Shown here piece after piece: positions 7,857 through 16,240 of a DNA stretch of 64,000 nucleotides. The stretch lies in the NCBI GenBank assembly GCA_021323865.1, contig JAJPKF010000018.1, positions 124,001 through 188,000 on the forward strand, written 5' to 3'. The notes under the pieces were generated by a model, which was not told the DNA's origin, did no database searches, and saw only the letters and a list, made by a program, of their open reading frames with translations. Made by a program: the position numbers and the translations under genes. The DNA is from Pseudomonadota bacterium (GTDB taxonomy: Bacteria > Chloroflexota > UBA5177 > JAJPKF01). Each line of letters begins with the position of its first letter. The stretch's first letter is position 1.

Positions 7857-8777
7857 ATGCGGGACATCCTTCGACGCTCGCACCGAGAGGACGAGCGCGA
7901 TGCCGGCGCCGGCGGCGATCTCTGGGTGCGCTGCTCTAAATGCAAGGAACTGCTGTACCGTCCCGAGCACGAGCAGAATCTCTGGGTGTGCAGCAAGTGC
8001 AAGCACCACTTCCGCGTGGCCGCGCCCGATCGGATTCATATCACCGCCGATCCGGGGTCCTTTGAGGAACGCGACGCGGACCTTCCCCCAATGGATCCGC
8101 TGCACTTTCGCTCGGGCGTCCGCACATACCGAGAGAAGCTGGAGCAAAGCGCGGCCGCCACCGGCAGCCCTGAGGCGTTTCTCTATGGACTCGCCCGAAT
8201 TGATGACTCGCCCTGCGTGCTCGGGGTCATTGAGATCGAGTTCATCGGCGGGTCCATGGGCGCGATTGTGGGTGAGAAGGTGACGAGGGCTATCGAAACC
8301 TCCATCGCCACCAATTTGCCGTTGATCCTCTTTTCGAGCAGCGGTGGAGCGCGAATGCAGGAGGGTGTCGTTTCCCTCATGCAGATGGCCAAAACCCTTG
8401 CTCGACTGGATGACCTCGGAGCCGCCTCCGTGCCGTTTGTCTCGGTGATGACCGATCCCTGTTATGGCGGCGTCACAGCAAGCTTCGCGATGTTGGGTGA
8501 CGTGAATATCGGTGAGCCGGGAGCGTTCATCGGCTTCGCGGGGCCCCGAGTCATCGAGCAAACGACTCGGGAGCGACTACCGCCGGGAGCCGCCCAATCG
8601 GAGTTCCTTCTGAGCCATGGGATGCTTGATTTAGTCGTTCCTCGACCGGAGATGCGCACCATGCTGGCTCGACTGCTGCGCATATACGCGGCGCGCTCGA
8701 CGGCAGCCTATGGGTCAGGGGAGGCGTTTCTCGAGTCGCGGTCGGCGCCGCCCGAAAAAGTGGCCGTCGGGGCATAG
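7857..8777 (+). CDS. accD: Acetyl-CoA carboxylase carboxyltransferase beta subunit
   Basis: A 306-aa AccD that, with AccA, transfers carboxyl from carboxybiotin to acetyl-CoA for malonyl-CoA synthesis. The N-terminal zinc ribbon has CSKC...CSKC (about residues 22-44). The crotonase-like core includes SSSGGARMQEG and PCYGGVTASFA, with oxyanion-type glycines. The track ORF from 7626 is over-extended; the ATG at 7857 is preceded by GGGGCGG and begins just before the conserved domain. accA follows after 89 nt. No accB or accC is in the window. Confidence 0.93.
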   Translation: MRDILRRSHREDERDAGAGGDLWVRCSKCKELLYRPEHEQNLWVCSKCKHHFRVAAPDRIHITADPGSFEERDADLPPMDPLHFRSGVRTYREKLEQSAAATGSPEAFLYGLARIDDSPCVLGVIEIEFIGGSMGAIVGEKVTRAIETSIATNLPLILFSSSGGARMQEGVVSLMQMAKTLARLDDLGAASVPFVSVMTDPCYGGVTASFAMLGDVNIGEPGAFIGFAGPRVIEQTTRERLPPGAAQSEFLLSHGMLDLVVPRPEMRTMLARLLRIYAARSTAAYGSGEAFLESRSAPPEKVAVGA

Positions 8778-8866
8778 GTGCTGCGACTCGGCCTCTCGCC
8801 GCTCGGCAGCCTCCTTCCAGCTTGCTTCCATTGGCTGCCTCACCGCATGGTCTCGATGCGGACAAT

Positions 8867-9799
8867 ATGATCATGGAGCTGGAATGGGAAGGCCCGGTTC
8901 GCCAGCTCGACGGTGAGATTGCCAACATCCGACGAGTCAATCCGGATGACGACCGAATCAAGAGCCTGGAGGAGGATCGCGAGGCCCGACTGCGGGACCT
9001 CTACCAGGAGCTGAGTCCGTGGCAGACGGTGCAGGTGGCCCGACACCGTGACCGTCCATATCTTCTCGACTACATCAAATGGATGTTCACCGATTTTGTC
9101 GAGGTTCACGGAGATCGGAGGTTCGGAGACGATCGAGCCATTCTTGGGGGACCTGCGCTCCTCGACGGCACTCCCCTTATGGTTATCGGGCATCAGAAGG
9201 GACGGGACACTGCCTCGAATCTGATGCACAACTTCGGTATGCCCAACCCCGAAGGCTACCGGAAGGCCATCCGGCTCTTCCGGCATGCCGAGAAGCTCGG
9301 ACTGCCGGTTCTTACACTCGTCGACACGCCCGGCGCCAATCCCAGCCTTCCTGCAGAGGAGCGAGGGCAGGCGCAGGCAATTGCCGAATCCATCGCCGTT
9401 ATGCTGAGTCTGCGAGTTCCTACGATTTGCGTGGTAACTGGCGAAGGCGGAAGTGGAGGAGCGCTTGCCATTGCCGTGGCCGACCGCCTCGCGATGCTGC
9501 AGTACTCCATCCTGACGGTGGCCTCTCCCGAGGCTGCCGCATCCATACTGTGGCGCGACGCGTCGCAGGCGCCTGAGGCGGCTGCGGTCATGCGCATCAC
9601 AGGCCCAGAGCTCGTCGAGCTGGGCATCGTCGACTCCTTGATACCGGAGCCGCCAGGCGGCGCGCACCGCGACCACGCCGGGGCGGCACGGCTTCTCCGA
9701 GAGCACGTCCTGGCGATGCTGGAGGAGCTTCGTGGTGAGGACGTCGAGGACCTCATTCGCAAGCGGCACGACAAGTACCGGAATATCGGCCGGCCGTAG
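8867..9799 (+). CDS. accA: Acetyl-CoA carboxylase carboxyltransferase alpha subunit
   Basis: A 310-aa AccA, partner of AccD in the carboxyltransferase heterotetramer. Conserved blocks include the N-terminal coiled helix (LDGEIANIRR...), DFVEVHGDRRFGDD, VIGHQKGRDT, LVDTPGANPS and GEGGSGGALAIAVADR. The track start (TTG 8822) adds an unconserved 15 residues. I prefer ATG 8867; ATG 8873 is also possible. Its order after accD on the same strand supports one unit. Confidence 0.92.
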   Translation: MIMELEWEGPVRQLDGEIANIRRVNPDDDRIKSLEEDREARLRDLYQELSPWQTVQVARHRDRPYLLDYIKWMFTDFVEVHGDRRFGDDRAILGGPALLDGTPLMVIGHQKGRDTASNLMHNFGMPNPEGYRKAIRLFRHAEKLGLPVLTLVDTPGANPSLPAEERGQAQAIAESIAVMLSLRVPTICVVTGEGGSGGALAIAVADRLAMLQYSILTVASPEAAASILWRDASQAPEAAAVMRITGPELVELGIVDSLIPEPPGGAHRDHAGAARLLREHVLAMLEELRGEDVEDLIRKRHDKYRNIGRP

Positions 9800-9867
9800 C
9801 CGGAACCGCTTCCTTGACATGATCGTGGGCCGGCTCGGAAGGGGATTCCTCTGAGACCGTCCGCTGA

Positions 9868-9873
9868 CACAAT
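9868..9873 (+). promoter_or_regulatory. -10 box of probable leaderless smpB transcript
   Basis: CACAAT ends 5 nt before the smpB ATG (CACAAT-TGGTC-ATG), so transcription would begin at or very near the A of the start codon. No Shine-Dalgarno precedes the gene. The identical hexamer and spacing precede the marR gene. Confidence 0.5.
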
Positions 9874-9878
9874 TGGTC

Positions 9879-10361
9879 ATGTCAGCGCCCAAGGACGATG
9901 CTTCAGCGGTGAAGGTCGTGGCTCAGAATCGTCGGGCCTGGCATGACTATTTCGTGGAAGAGCGCGTCGAGGCAGGTCTCGCGCTCACGGGGACCGAGAT
10001 CAAGTCCATCCGTGAGGGCAGAGTGAACCTGCGTGAGGCGTATGCGCTCATCGATAGCGGCGAAGCTTGGCTTCACGGACTTCACATAGCACCCTATGCC
10101 CACGGCAATCGGTACAACCACGACCCCACCCGTACCCGTAAGCTTCTCTTGCACCGACAGGAGATCGACCGGCTTGCCGGTCGGGTCCGGCAGTCGGGAT
10201 ACACTCTCATCCCGCTCCAGCTCCACCTGCGGAATGGCCGGGCCAAGATTGAGCTTGGCCTGGGCCGGGGGAAGCGATCCTACGACAAGCGTCAGTCGAT
10301 CGCGCGACGAGACGCGCAGCGAGAGATTGATCGGGCTCTGAGCCGGCGAGTGCGCTCCTGA
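9879..10361 (+). CDS. smpB: tmRNA-binding protein SmpB
   Basis: A 160-aa SmpB, the partner of tmRNA in rescuing stalled ribosomes; the ssrA gene is at 61.3 kb in this window. Conserved blocks are NRRAWHDYFVEERVEAGLALTGTEIKSIR, NLREAYA, APY.HGNRYNHDPTRTRKLLLH and the basic tail KRSYDKRQSIARRDAQREI. The track begins at TTG 9873, but that codon overlaps the -10 box; the ATG at 9879 is preferred. It converges with the HAD gene. Confidence 0.95.
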   Translation: MSAPKDDASAVKVVAQNRRAWHDYFVEERVEAGLALTGTEIKSIREGRVNLREAYALIDSGEAWLHGLHIAPYAHGNRYNHDPTRTRKLLLHRQEIDRLAGRVRQSGYTLIPLQLHLRNGRAKIELGLGRGKRSYDKRQSIARRDAQREIDRALSRRVRS

Positions 10362-10391
10362 TGAGGTTGAGGACCGAGTGTTGTTCCCGGT

Positions 10392-10982
10392 CTACGTGAG
10401 TGCATCGAGCTGATCTGCGCTCCGGAAGTGGATGGTGGCCATCCCAAGCGATGCTGCCGTCGCGATGTTGTCCTCCCGATCGTCCACGAAGGTGATGTTT
10501 TCCGGCGGCGGCTTCAGCGCGCCGAGAGTCGCCTCAAAGATGCGCGGATCCGGCTTCGATAGATGGAAATCGCAAGAGAAGAATGTCTGTTCCAAGGCAG
10601 GCAACCACGAAAGCCCTTCGATGGTGCGTGCCAGCGACGTCGGGGCGTTGGAGAGTACAGCCAAACGGAGACCCTTTGTGCTCATCATCTGGAGGCGGTC
10701 GAGGGTTTCCGGGTTTCTATGCAGCCAGCTCTTGTCGTCGAGACTCGTCAGCTCGAATGCGATCCCATTCTGGAGCGCCCGCCCTGTCACCGAGGACCAG
10801 TACTCCTCGGGTGATACATCCGCACGGTCATACTGGGGACGGTTGAGCCAGTACCGCTGATGAAATTGTGCCGGTTTCATACCGGCAATGCGCGCCAGCT
10901 CATCCACGTCCTCGCTTCGTTGATAGCGGACGATCACGCCCCCGAAGTCGAGGAGAATCAAGCCGGAGTCCGGATCCACCAC
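10392..10982 (-). CDS. HAD-like hydrolase, DFGG variant
   Basis: A 196-aa HAD phosphatase-like protein of subfamily IA. Motif I is LLDFGGVIV, so the nucleophile Asp is present but the second Asp of DxD is Gly, as in the YihX/epoxide-hydrolase-like branch. Motif II is AVLSNAPTS, motif III has HLSKPDPRIFE, and motif IV is ITFVDDREDN. The track start at 11240 overlaps a terminator and is wrong. GTG at 10982 has AAGGAG 6 nt upstream and begins just before motif I. Substrate unknown. Confidence 0.82.
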   Translation of the reverse strand: MVDPDSGLILLDFGGVIVRYQRSEDVDELARIAGMKPAQFHQRYWLNRPQYDRADVSPEEYWSSVTGRALQNGIAFELTSLDDKSWLHRNPETLDRLQMMSTKGLRLAVLSNAPTSLARTIEGLSWLPALEQTFFSCDFHLSKPDPRIFEATLGALKPPPENITFVDDREDNIATAASLGMATIHFRSADQLDALT

Positions 10983-11046
10983 TCGCCGCTCCTTCTCATT
11001 TCCGGCTGGTGAAGCTCGGTTAGCTGTGCGGACCCTCCAAGGTGTC

Positions 11047-11074
11047 AAAAGGGACCCGCCGTTCGGCGGGTCCC
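11047..11074 (-). terminator. Rho-independent terminator after sulfotransferase gene
   Basis: On the minus strand a perfect 10-bp GC stem GGGACCCGCC/GGCGGGTCCC with loop GAAC is followed by TTTT. It lies 16 nt past the sulfotransferase stop and separates it from the HAD gene. Confidence 0.9.
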
Positions 11075-11089
11075 GGTCGCACAGGAGAC

Positions 11090-11761
11090 CTATGCCTTGG
11101 CCGTGTTCAGCTCTCGCGCCTTGTCGCCGGAGACGGCGGCGCCCGACTCCATCATCTTTCGGAAGCTCTCCGTGTCGTTGGCATGGGGGAATGGCTGCTG
11201 AGGAACGTCCACGCCCAGGAACGTGCAGAGCGGCTCCCACCCCTGTTTGACATCGAAGACCAGCAGCCGCTCGCTGGGAACATACTCCCGAACCTCTCGG
11301 TTGTGCTGGTCGAATATCTCGAGTGCGCGCTGCTTGTCCGCGAATCGGCCCTCGAGATCACCTTCCCAGACAATCGTCTGGATCATCTTGGTTGCCGGCC
11401 GCTCCCGCATTTCCGGCATGTCGCCGAAACTCATGGCGGCCGCGTAGATGGTGTCATTCATGCTCTTGTACCAAGACTCCGGATCGCGCACATTGAGGAT
11501 CACTCGGGCGTCCGGGAAGGTCGCCATGAGCTCCTTGTAAAAGGTGCAGCCGGGCCAGTCGACGGTGGCGTCCCAATCGGCGAGTTCCGATGCCCAATCG
11601 ACCGGCTTCCCGAGCTTGGCATCGTAGAAAGTTTGGGCAAGGTCCTGGTTCCCTGCGAGTAGATCAATCATATGCAAGCAGGGAGAAAATCCCAGCTGTT
11701 GTAGCGCGACCTTGGTCGACATGGTTCCCGTCCGTCCGAATCCTGCTCCGATAACGCGCAT
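11090..11761 (-). CDS. Sulfotransferase-family protein
   Basis: A 223-aa P-loop-like sulfotransferase. The PAPS 5'-phosphosulfate loop is GAGFGRTGTMSTKVALQQL at residues 5-23, and the 3'-phosphate region is VILNVRDPESWYKSM. FPDARVI and the C-terminal LGVDVPQQPFPHAND resemble the family found in eukaryotes and soil bacteria. The acceptor is unknown. The track start at 11809 is too long; ATG 11761 directly follows GAGGAGACAGG. An intrinsic terminator follows the gene. Window neighbours with sulfur roles (cys operon) are distant. Confidence 0.8.
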   Translation of the reverse strand: MRVIGAGFGRTGTMSTKVALQQLGFSPCLHMIDLLAGNQDLAQTFYDAKLGKPVDWASELADWDATVDWPGCTFYKELMATFPDARVILNVRDPESWYKSMNDTIYAAAMSFGDMPEMRERPATKMIQTIVWEGDLEGRFADKQRALEIFDQHNREVREYVPSERLLVFDVKQGWEPLCTFLGVDVPQQPFPHANDTESFRKMMESGAAVSGDKARELNTAKA

Positions 11762-11914
11762 CCTGTCTCCTCTTGCGGTGATCAATGACGCCACACTGCG
11801 ATGGCGCAATTCCTACCAGTTTCCCATAGTTATTGGAAGCCGGCAAGCTGATAAGGAACGCTGATTGGGTGGATAGATCGCCGGCAGAGGGCAGCCGGTC
11901 ACATGGTGAACGGC

Positions 11915-13042
11915 TTAGTACGCCGGGTGCAGCAGGTAGGCGTCTTCCTGGCCGCGAAGCGTACCTGTGCCTACGATGTCTCCACGATTACTCACGTCGG
12001 TGGCCGGTCCCACCTGCCAACCGGTGGAGGGTGGCACGGCCTGATTGAGGTCGGTCAGCGTATGGCTCAACCAGGTGAAGCCGTCTCCATTGGCCAGGCC
12101 TCCAACCACCATCTCATGGTCGTTTATGGCCGCGACACGAGCATCGCATGCGGTGCCCTTACCATCCATCAACCGCAGATGCCCGTGACCACGCCATTCG
12201 AACGGGGCCGCTTGTGAGCCACCGCAGGGACCGTAGAGCTCACCTGACTGACCGACGACCCACCCCTTGCCATTCATGGCGACGGCATCGCTGAAGTATC
12301 CGCCCAGTGTGCCCATATCACGCATCTCTCCTGCTCTCCACAGGAACGCATGAACGGACATGCCAGGCTTCGACGATTCACCGATAATGGTTCCCGTCGG
12401 ACCGACGGCCATAGCAGAGCTGAAATGACCGCCGAGCGTGCCCAGCTTCTTGATGTGGCCGGCCTTCCATCGGGCCGCGAACGGCCCGATCCCGGGACGG
12501 TAGATATCGCCGACGATCGTGTCATATCGATTGATGCCGGTCGCGGTCGCCATGCCCTTCAAGAGGGTGATCCGTCCATGCCGGTATAGGAATGAGCCAT
12601 CGACGGACACATCCTCGTAACTGGTGAAGTACACGCCCACCACGGCTCCGGCGTCGTTGATGGCAGTTGCATGGCTCTGTGGGCGCTCGCCACCAGGCAG
12701 GCGGATAAGTGATCCGATGGGAATGATTCCATTCTTGGTCCACATAATCGCAGTGTCGTGCCCTCGGACCGACTGGAACCCGACGATCTCCTGGGATCGA
12801 TTGATGGCCGCCGGGTAGACGTAGCTGGCATTACTCGCGTGGGGAAGCGGAGCCACGTCGTACCGGATGCCTTGGGCAATCAGTCGATGTATGACCGGCC
12901 CGTGGGTGGTTCGGGGAGAGTCGGCCACAACTCGGACCGCTCCAATAGAGAGCAGAGTCATCAAGCTTAGGATGAGCCGTGTCGCCTGCCGTTGCAGGCG
13001 CCGGTTCGACGATGCGTTCGAGGTTCCTCTGGGCCGATTCAT
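11915..13042 (-). CDS. Secreted HAF-repeat protein
   Basis: A 375-aa exported protein with an N-terminal hydrophobic segment (about 23-41, LILSLMTLLSIGAVRVVA) and repeats of the 'HAF' extracellular type: units resembling AFLW..G.MRDMGTLGGYFSDAVAMN.KGWVVGQS occur at least four times (for example KKLGTLGGHFSSAMAV and INDAGAVVGVY). These repeats probably build a beta-propeller. No enzymatic motif is visible. The ATG abuts the stop of the upstream PQQ-propeller gene (TAG|ATG), so the two are coupled and probably both act outside the membrane. Confidence 0.75.
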   Translation of the reverse strand: MNRPRGTSNASSNRRLQRQATRLILSLMTLLSIGAVRVVADSPRTTHGPVIHRLIAQGIRYDVAPLPHASNASYVYPAAINRSQEIVGFQSVRGHDTAIMWTKNGIIPIGSLIRLPGGERPQSHATAINDAGAVVGVYFTSYEDVSVDGSFLYRHGRITLLKGMATATGINRYDTIVGDIYRPGIGPFAARWKAGHIKKLGTLGGHFSSAMAVGPTGTIIGESSKPGMSVHAFLWRAGEMRDMGTLGGYFSDAVAMNGKGWVVGQSGELYGPCGGSQAAPFEWRGHGHLRLMDGKGTACDARVAAINDHEMVVGGLANGDGFTWLSHTLTDLNQAVPPSTGWQVGPATDVSNRGDIVGTGTLRGQEDAYLLHPAY

Positions 13043-15220
13043 CTACTTGCGGTAGGTGATGACCACCGAGGGATTGAAGGTCTTAGCCCGCTGGAAAGTG
13101 ACGACGTGCGAGATCAACGGCTTGACGTAGCTGGATCCAGCTCCGCCTCCTCCGCCTGCTCCGATACTGGCGGAAGCATTGGTTGAGTGTCCGCCACCGC
13201 CACCGCCACCGCCGAAGTAGCCGCCCCCGCCTCCGCCGCCACCGGCAAACTTGAACGGCGAGCCCGCGCCACCGCCGATTCCCCCGCGTCGTATGGCGCC
13301 GGCCGTCGGGGATGAGCTACCGGCGTTGAGGCCTCTTGGACCCGGATGACCCTCCGTTGCCCCCCCGCCGCCACCGCCGGAGTCGGCCTTCTTGCCTCCT
13401 GCACCTGGCTCACCGTCTCCGCCGGCGCCCGTCCGCAAACCGGCGCTGCCTCCGCTGCCGGCTCCCATCTGATCAACGCCATCGCTGGCCTGGCCTCCGC
13501 CTCCCCCGGCCACGATGAGCCGGGGATCGGCTGTCGTCCCCGTGAACAGACACCCGAGACTTGCAAGAGAGCAGAGCTGAATGCCAGACGCGCCGCCGCC
13601 GCCCCCACCGTAATTCACGCCGTCGCCACCACCACCGATGCCTCCGCCGCCGCGGCCGCCGTAGGCGTCGGAGCCGTCACTCGCAACCTCTACATAGAGC
13701 TTCCTCGAGGGCACGACGATCACGGTTGCGCTCGCCACCGCGCCCAGGCCGGCACTTCCGTGATAGTTGATGGTGCGGCCGCCGCTGCCTCCCGTAGCGA
13801 CCACGCCGATCTTCTTGACTCTGCGGGGCACCTTCCAGGCGTGCTCGCCCGGCTGGAAAAACGTGCATGTGACGGTCGTATGACGCCTGATGCAGACCGG
13901 ACCGAGATGCGGATGCACCTCGAAAGCCTCCAGCCCGCCGGCTTCGTTTGAGACGTAGAGCGTGCCATCTACCACGGCCGGCCCTGCCTCGACCCGACCG
14001 GGAGTGTCCGCGTGCCAAACCTTCTGTCCCGTTCGGATCGAGACGGCATAGATTCCCCGAAGCGCCCCCACGTAGGCGAGGCCGCCGGCCACCGCCACCG
14101 ATGACAGCTGATAGGGCACAGTTCGCGAGATGAGGACCTTCCACGCGAGGGTGCCGTGCTTGCTATGTATGGCGTAGACGCCACTGCGGTTGTCGGCAAC
14201 AAAGACCAGTCCCTTCGCGACGGCAAGGGACGAGGAGACCGAATCGTCGGAGGGAAGCCGATAGCGCCACTTCACCGCTCCGGACTTGAGGTTGACTCCA
14301 TACACCATCCGGTCGACGCCCGCGGTGAACAGCATGTTTCCCGACACGGACGGTGAGGCGAAGAACCCGGAGCCGCCATCGATGCTGCGTTTCCAAATGA
14401 CGCGGCCCGTCTTGGCGTCGAACGCGAAGACGTTTCCGCTCTCCGAGGTGACGTAGACGCGGCCGTTGGCGACTGCCGGTGACGAGTACATCTCACCTAC
14501 TTCGCGGCTCCATCTCAGCCGCCCTGTCTTCACACGGAGGGCATAGAGCCGGCCAGTGTAGTGAGAACCGTAGTCCCACACTGAACCGATATAGACCGTG
14601 TCGCCCACAACGGTCGGAGAAGCGTCGAACACGACGTGCTCGGGAACTGGGAATCTCCAGATTCCTCGTCCGGTGGCAGCATTCACGGCAACCACCTCCC
14701 CGCCCCTCGGGTTGCCGGCAGAGTTTTCTCGATCCGTACCCACAAAGACCACCCCTCCTGATACGGCCGGTGACGAAGTGCTGCCGTTGTTGGCGGTTCG
14801 AAACGCCCACTCCTGGTTCCGATTCGCCGTCCCAATGGCATACAGATAGCCGTCGTCCGACTGGATGTACGCCGTGCCTCCCGAAACGGCGGGCGAGGAG
14901 TCGACGAAGTTTCCCGTGTTGAACTGCCAGGTCTCTCTGAGCTTCCGGATGGTGCCGGGTGTCAACGCGCGCTCGTTGGGGTTGTAGCCGCTCAAGCCCG
15001 GGTCGAACTGAAACTGCGACCATGGCCCAGCCGGGGTAGATCCGGAGGAGGAAGCAAGAACGGAAACTGGGCCTCGTGCGGCGACCGAACCGAAGAGGAG
15101 GCCTGAGACGGCAAGCCCGAGAGCTGCGACTGTGGCTTCTCGCCCTCGCCCTGGCCGTGTGGCCGCTCGGGCGGGCAGACGCAGCCGCCTGACTCCCAGC
15201 AGCGAACGACAGGTAGACAC
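13043..15220 (-). CDS. Secreted PQQ-type beta-propeller with glycine-rich C-terminal domain
   Basis: A 725-aa exported protein. Residues about 30-55 form a signal/anchor segment (AALGLAVSGLLFGSVAA). Residues about 65-430 carry PQQ/quinoprotein-like propeller blades, recognisable by repeated SSPAVSGG.VYV...G.LYA and AFDAKTGRVIWK units. From about 470 to the end the protein is very glycine-rich (runs of GGGGGGGGYFGGGGGGGG) and ends GGGGGAGSSYV...VVITY, resembling the glycine-rich domain of ALK-type receptors and some bacterial surface proteins. No PQQ-binding or heme motif is obvious, so an enzymatic role is doubtful; a surface or adhesive role is inference. Confidence 0.78.
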   Translation of the reverse strand: MSTCRSLLGVRRLRLPARAATRPGRGREATVAALGLAVSGLLFGSVAARGPVSVLASSSGSTPAGPWSQFQFDPGLSGYNPNERALTPGTIRKLRETWQFNTGNFVDSSPAVSGGTAYIQSDDGYLYAIGTANRNQEWAFRTANNGSTSSPAVSGGVVFVGTDRENSAGNPRGGEVVAVNAATGRGIWRFPVPEHVVFDASPTVVGDTVYIGSVWDYGSHYTGRLYALRVKTGRLRWSREVGEMYSSPAVANGRVYVTSESGNVFAFDAKTGRVIWKRSIDGGSGFFASPSVSGNMLFTAGVDRMVYGVNLKSGAVKWRYRLPSDDSVSSSLAVAKGLVFVADNRSGVYAIHSKHGTLAWKVLISRTVPYQLSSVAVAGGLAYVGALRGIYAVSIRTGQKVWHADTPGRVEAGPAVVDGTLYVSNEAGGLEAFEVHPHLGPVCIRRHTTVTCTFFQPGEHAWKVPRRVKKIGVVATGGSGGRTINYHGSAGLGAVASATVIVVPSRKLYVEVASDGSDAYGGRGGGGIGGGGDGVNYGGGGGGASGIQLCSLASLGCLFTGTTADPRLIVAGGGGGQASDGVDQMGAGSGGSAGLRTGAGGDGEPGAGGKKADSGGGGGGATEGHPGPRGLNAGSSSPTAGAIRRGGIGGGAGSPFKFAGGGGGGGGYFGGGGGGGGHSTNASASIGAGGGGGAGSSYVKPLISHVVTFQRAKTFNPSVVITYRK

Positions 15221-15428
15221 AGCCCAACCGCCTCCGGATGACGTGGTATGTCATCATAGTCTTCCGAGGCGGAAATTCTCCAACACCTTGAGCGTCAAAC
15301 GCTCGTGCAGTTGTGCGGGCCCGTGAGGTCCCGCTGACGACAGGCGAGAACTCCGGTCAGTTCAGCTGGGCTCAGCGCTGGCGGTTCCCGAGGTGTCGGT
15401 CGACCCGGAAAACCTCGACCTGCGCGTG
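15221..15428. other. Intergenic region, no gene seen
   Basis: About 208 nt between the YtxH-like gene and the PQQ-propeller gene, both on the minus strand. I find no ORF with a Shine-Dalgarno and no recognisable RNA gene. A GACTATGAT stretch on the minus strand near 15250 may belong to the propeller gene promoter. Confidence 0.3.
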
Positions 15429-16103
15429 CTAGCTGCTCTTCTTCTCGCTCCCCGCTTTCCCGCTGGTGGGAATCTCCTCGGTGTCTTGCTTGGCTGCCGC
15501 ATCGGACTTCGCTGCGCGCTTCGATGCCGGGGGTGTCTCTGGCTCGGAGGCCGGCGTCGGGGCTGGAGCGACGGCCGGCTCGGGGCTCGAGGTGTTAGAG
15601 ACCGGCTCAGGTGCGGGGGTCACGGGCTCGGGAATGGAGGTTTGCGCGGTCGATGAGAAGTTGTCCCAACTCCCGCTGTCGACGTTGCCGCTGGCCCCTG
15701 TCAGCATGTCCATGACCTGATTCCGCCGATCTTCGTTGAGCAGGACGAAGCCTAATGCCAGGCCGACCAGCATGCCGAAAAAGAGGCGTCCACGACCGCG
15801 CTTCTTGCGGCCCAGCTGCTCTTCCGCCCGCTCTGCCGCTGCCTCCACCGCTTCCTCTGCACCCTGTCGGATGGAGTCGATGGCTTCATTGACGGCGGTC
15901 TTGCTCTGCTCGGCTAGCTGGTCAATGGCGCGACTCAGCGCCTTGGCCGCGGCGTTGTAATCAACCTCGGCCAGCTTGCTCCGGACTTGGCTCGCGGTTT
16001 CGTCGCGAGATTCCGGGTTTGTGACATAGTCCACGGCGGTCTTTGCAGCGGCCATGAGGGCTGCCCCCAGCAACTGTCTCTGCCATTCCTTGTCGTCGCC
16101 CAT
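15429..16103 (-). CDS. YtxH-like membrane protein of unknown function
   Basis: A 224-aa protein with a long amphipathic N-terminal half rich in Ala, Glu and Lys (about 25-100, predicted coiled helix: [33 protein letters not shown]). A single transmembrane helix follows (about 107-124, [16 protein letters not shown]) after the basic GRKKRGRGR. The C-terminal third is a Pro/Glu/Ala/Ser-rich tail. The layout resembles YtxH/gas-vesicle-like stress proteins but the similarity is weak. It diverges from lepA. Confidence 0.55.
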   Translation of the reverse strand: MGDDKEWQRQLLGAALMAAAKTAVDYVTNPESRDETASQVRSKLAEVDYNAAAKALSRAIDQLAEQSKTAVNEAIDSIRQGAEEAVEAAAERAEEQLGRKKRGRGRLFFGMLVGLALGFVLLNEDRRNQVMDMLTGASGNVDSGSWDNFSSTAQTSIPEPVTPAPEPVSNTSSPEPAVAPAPTPASEPETPPASKRAAKSDAAAKQDTEEIPTSGKAGSEKKSS

Positions 16104-16240
16104 CCGCTCCCTCTCCGTGTCTTTGGTCGGTTCGTTTCGGCGCCGCGGATTGCCGTATTACCCCGCTGCGCCTCGGAGGAGCAGCCGGAACCCGCCCATA
16201 TACTTCAAGAGATGTTTATCTATCGACGGGACCAGAGCGC

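Noticed and set aside
8840-9892. 350-aa minus-strand ORF
   Set aside because: Antisense to accA; no motif, low-complexity composition, no ribosome binding site.
13150-13700. Repetitive GC-rich tract that looks like a tandem repeat or CRISPR-like region
   Set aside because: It is the coding sequence for the glycine-rich domain (GGN codons on the minus strand), without regular repeat-spacer structure.
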